Origin: an uncultured Planctomycetales bacterium
GTDB taxonomy: Bacteria > Planctomycetota > Planctomycetia > Isosphaerales > Isosphaeraceae
Assembly (NCBI GenBank): GCA_937907525.1
Contig: CALCIB010000168.1
Coordinates: forward strand, 1-8,947
Reading direction: 5' to 3'
DNA: 8,947 nt
The number at the start of each line of letters is the position of its first letter. The stretch's first letter is position 1. Of this stretch, positions 6,762 to 8,947 are shown piece by piece. Below the pieces are notes generated by a model. It ran no database searches. It was not told the origin of the DNA and saw only the letters and a list, made by a program, of their open reading frames with translations. The translations under genes and the position numbers were made by a program.

Positions 6762-8840
6762 TCAGCGCCGAAGGCCCCCCTCGACTCCGCGGCGGCCGGT
6801 GGCGACGGGGATCAGCTTGATCCAGTCGACGCCGACCAGATAGCTTTTGCTCTTGGCGTTCTTGCCGACGACCTGAATCCCCAGGTCGTTGACGCCGGCC
6901 TTGAGGTCGGCCTCGCCCAGGACGACGCCGCCGGAATGGACGACCTCGGGAGAATACAGGTCGATCGGCTCGCCCAGCGGCTCGCCGCCGACGCTGAATT
7001 GGACCTTGCCGTAATCGAACGACTTCGTGAGTCCGGCCCAGACGACGTACCCGCCGGCCTCCTTCACGGGGAGTTCCAGATCGAGCCGGGCGCCGTCCTC
7101 GTGGACGATCCAGAAGAGTTGGCTGGCCGCGGACCAGACGCCGCCGAAGGGGCTCATGTCCTGGGTGAGGACCTCGCCGGCGGTCTTGCCTCGGATCTTA
7201 AGCGCCTCGGCCTCGATCGCGCCCGGCTCGCGATGGATCGGCGGTTTCGGATGGATGATCCGCCTGGAGAGGTCGGGGACGCCGGCCGGCTCGACCTTCG
7301 CGCCGGGGCTCGCGTAGAAATAGGCGAGCGTGGCGTACTGGACCTTCACGGCCTCCCAGTGCCAGATCTCCAGGTCGAACGCCAGCGACTCGGCGAACGG
7401 GATCGAGTCGAGCGTCTGGACCCGAAGGACGCTGGTGTTCCCCTTGGTGCCGGGGCCGTCGCAGCGCGACTGGGCGTGGAACGGGCTGTCGGTGAACGTC
7501 GAGGGGTTGCTCCAGGCGTAGCCGAAGTAGTCCTCGGTGCCGGTGCCGAAGGTGCTGGGGAACGGCTCGCCGTCGACGTAGACCTTCTCGTCCCCCTCGC
7601 CCCACCAGGCGGGCGTGGGGTTGAAGAGGTTCAACGCGAGCCCGACGTACCGCCCCGATCCGCCCGAGACCCGCAAGGCCGGCCAGTCGAGCGCGCCGCC
7701 GGCCTTGACGGTCTGGACGTCGTCGCGCTGGCGCCAGCGGGCGTGGAACGTGAGCTCCTCGGCCGCCCTGGGATCGGGGACCACGACGGCCTCAAGACTT
7801 AGGCTTTGAGGGCGCTCGTCCGGGCGATGCATCTCGATCCGCGCCGAGCGCCGAAAGGGCATGGGCCAGCGGGCGGTCATCGTCCCGTCCGCGTCGACCT
7901 CCGTCATCGCCGTGCGGAACGGGTTGAGGCCGGGCCCGGAGCCGAAGAAGTCGCCCAACGGGGCGGCCACCTGGGGCTCGTCGGCGCCGTCGAACGTGAT
8001 GGTCAAGAGCGTCCTGGCCAGCACGTCGGCGACGGCGTCGTCGTCCAACCCCTCGCGGTCGAGCCTGGCCCGGAGCATCGCGACGCGGCGGCCGCGGTCG
8101 CCGGGGACCTCGGGGAAGTCCAGCATCCCCGACCCGGCGCCACCCATGGAGACGACGGCCGTCCCCGGCGCCCTCTCGGCCGGCGCGACCGGCGCGGTCA
8201 GCTTGCTCCGGGCCTCGGCGATCGCCCCGGCGGCCCGCTTGAGGACCTCCGGCGAGTAGCTCTCCACCTTCGTCCCGGCCGCGTAGGTCGTCACGTTCAC
8301 CTGGTAGTACTGGTCCCCCTTGGTCGTCGTGATCTTGATCGACTTCTCAAACGGGAACGGGAAATACAGGTTCCGACCGCGGGAGGCGTCGTGGCCGAAG
8401 GGGGCGGAGAACGGCTCGACCTCGCCGTCGGTGATCGCGGCGAACTCGGCGGCCAGGGCCGGCTCCTCCGCGCCGTCGATGTAGATCCGCAACTCGCCGT
8501 CGGGGTTGGCCGACCAGATCCGAGAGACGTAGCCGGGGCCCTTGGCGTCGGCCAAGACCCATTCCCGGTTCGCCCCCTCGCCCTCCACGCGGAGATAGTG
8601 GCCGCGATCGCCGTTGGCGAACGGCGCGACGATCTCGCCGCCCTCCAACTTGGTCGCGCGGTCGTAGCTGGAGAACTGGAACGACCGCTCCCCGGCCGCC
8701 GGCGGCTCGGCCAGCCACGAGGGATCGGCCAGCCGGCCCAGCAGCGACTCGACGGTGATCGGCTTGGAGTCGTCGCCGCGGGCCGGCAAGATCAGGAACG
8801 CGGCGAGCAAAGCCGGCGCGAGCCAGATGGGGGAACGCAT
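6762..8840 (-). CDS. Exported DUF2961 / GH172-like hydrolase with C-terminal accessory domain
   Basis: This 692-residue protein carries a DUF2961 domain, the fold founding glycoside hydrolase family 172, whose known members act on alpha-D-fructofuranosides, alpha-D-arabinofuranosides or difructose dianhydride. Residues 1-22 are a signal peptide. Family motifs in order are FSSYDRAT (56-63), GPGYVSRIW (101-109), LRIYIDGAEEP (117-127), PLGDFFGSGPG (294-304), WPMPF (325-329) and GTGTEDYFGYAWS (432-444). Two candidate catalytic Glu, E415 in WGEGDE and E436 in GTGTED, are 21 residues apart, the same spacing I recall for Glu270 and Glu291 of the Bifidobacterium dentium enzyme. From about 538 to 678 a beta-rich module (LDLELPVKEAGGYVVWAG, then VDWIKLIPV) looks like a carbohydrate-binding or jelly-roll domain. 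The ATG at 8840 is preferred to a TTG 21 bases upstream because AGGAG lies seven bases before it. No convincing promoter was seen upstream. The exact substrate is unknown. Confidence 0.88.
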   Translation of the reverse strand: MRSPIWLAPALLAAFLILPARGDDSKPITVESLLGRLADPSWLAEPPAAGERSFQFSSYDRATKLEGGEIVAPFANGDRGHYLRVEGEGANREWVLADAKGPGYVSRIWSANPDGELRIYIDGAEEPALAAEFAAITDGEVEPFSAPFGHDASRGRNLYFPFPFEKSIKITTTKGDQYYQVNVTTYAAGTKVESYSPEVLKRAAGAIAEARSKLTAPVAPAERAPGTAVVSMGGAGSGMLDFPEVPGDRGRRVAMLRARLDREGLDDDAVADVLARTLLTITFDGADEPQVAAPLGDFFGSGPGLNPFRTAMTEVDADGTMTARWPMPFRRSARIEMHRPDERPQSLSLEAVVVPDPRAAEELTFHARWRQRDDVQTVKAGGALDWPALRVSGGSGRYVGLALNLFNPTPAWWGEGDEKVYVDGEPFPSTFGTGTEDYFGYAWSNPSTFTDSPFHAQSRCDGPGTKGNTSVLRVQTLDSIPFAESLAFDLEIWHWEAVKVQYATLAYFYASPGAKVEPAGVPDLSRRIIHPKPPIHREPGAIEAEALKIRGKTAGEVLTQDMSPFGGVWSAASQLFWIVHEDGARLDLELPVKEAGGYVVWAGLTKSFDYGKVQFSVGGEPLGEPIDLYSPEVVHSGGVVLGEADLKAGVNDLGIQVVGKNAKSKSYLVGVDWIKLIPVATGRRGVEGGLRR

Positions 8841-8892
8841 GCAAAGGCTCCTGGGACCCAATAGCGTTCGGCGCGAGACCGCGTTGTCGCGT

Positions 8893-8947
8893 GGCGATCG
8901 TCGCCTTCTCCCCTTGAGGGAGAAGGTGGCCCGAAGGGCCGGATGAG
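8893..8947. repeat. Dispersed REP-like repeat with tandem hairpins at the right edge
   Basis: Three inverted repeats follow one another: GGCGA/TCGCC (8893-8905), CCTTCTCCC/GGGAGAAGG with a 5-base loop (8904-8926), and GGCCC/GGGCC with a GAA loop (8928-8940). The end of the window reads CCGGATGAG. I recognise the string from CCTTCTCCC through GGATGAG as a widespread intergenic repeat of planctomycete and other GC-rich genomes; that is recollection. It sits 64 bases upstream of the GH172-like start and may end transcription of a gene to the right. It continues past the window edge. Confidence 0.6.

Noticed and set aside
5454..7802. Plus-strand open frame of 782 codons running antisense across the dehydrogenase-like and GH172-like genes
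   Set aside because: It is a shadow produced by GC-rich third positions. Its translation is Val/Gly/Asp/Arg-rich without domain features, it spans two well-supported opposite genes and their gap, and no ribosome site is evident.
8841..8861. TTG start extending the GH172-like protein by 7 residues
   Set aside because: The ATG at 8840 has AGGAG seven bases upstream and starts the signal peptide cleanly.
7806..8864. Plus-strand open frame of 352 codons opposite the GH172-like gene
   Set aside because: Antisense shadow; the DUF2961 motifs lie on the minus strand.

Overview
The window reads as a GC-rich planctomycete chromosome, plausibly of the Isosphaeraceae type. This rests on three things. 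One protein joins a PVC-type membrane-bound-dehydrogenase domain, HEAT-like repeats and a C-terminal CxxCH haem domain, an architecture largely confined to Planctomycetes and Verrucomicrobia. GC content at third codon positions is strong. The exported glycoside hydrolases and dispersed intergenic repeats also fit that group. The genus-level guess is inference.

Layout: three large genes lie on the minus strand, so transcription runs right to left. From the right they are a DUF2961/GH172-like hydrolase (6762-8840), a PVC-type haem-binding dehydrogenase-like protein (3675-6644) and a GH95 alpha-L-fucosidase-like enzyme (91-2493). All three carry N-terminal export signals, and each chosen start has a well-placed Shine-Dalgarno sequence. 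The dehydrogenase-like gene appears to have its own promoter (6699-6727) and a candidate terminator (3625-3641). The genes are therefore neighbours with a shared theme, extracytoplasmic sugar chemistry, rather than a proven operon. A reasonable model is that the two hydrolases release sugars from complex glycans outside the cytoplasm and the haem protein oxidises sugars or related compounds there.

The 1.18-kb gap between the GH95 and dehydrogenase-like genes (2494-3674) is the least ordinary part. It holds a 50-residue, very basic small protein gene on the plus strand (2812-2964) with a good ribosome binding site and strong coding base composition. This is followed by a palindrome-rich non-coding stretch ending in a terminator-like hairpin (3256-3282). 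Next comes a 216-bp MITE-like element (3389-3604) with 15-bp perfect terminal inverted repeats, 11-bp flanking direct repeats and two inverted 30-bp copies of a 'GTGTCCTCCGTG'-type repeat. A related copy of that repeat sits at the left edge (1-24). Hairpin repeats of a REP-like kind lie just after the GH95 gene (64-86) and at the right edge (8904-8947).

No rRNA, tRNA or CRISPR array was seen. The long open frames on the plus strand opposite the three genes are GC-driven shadows and are not annotated.
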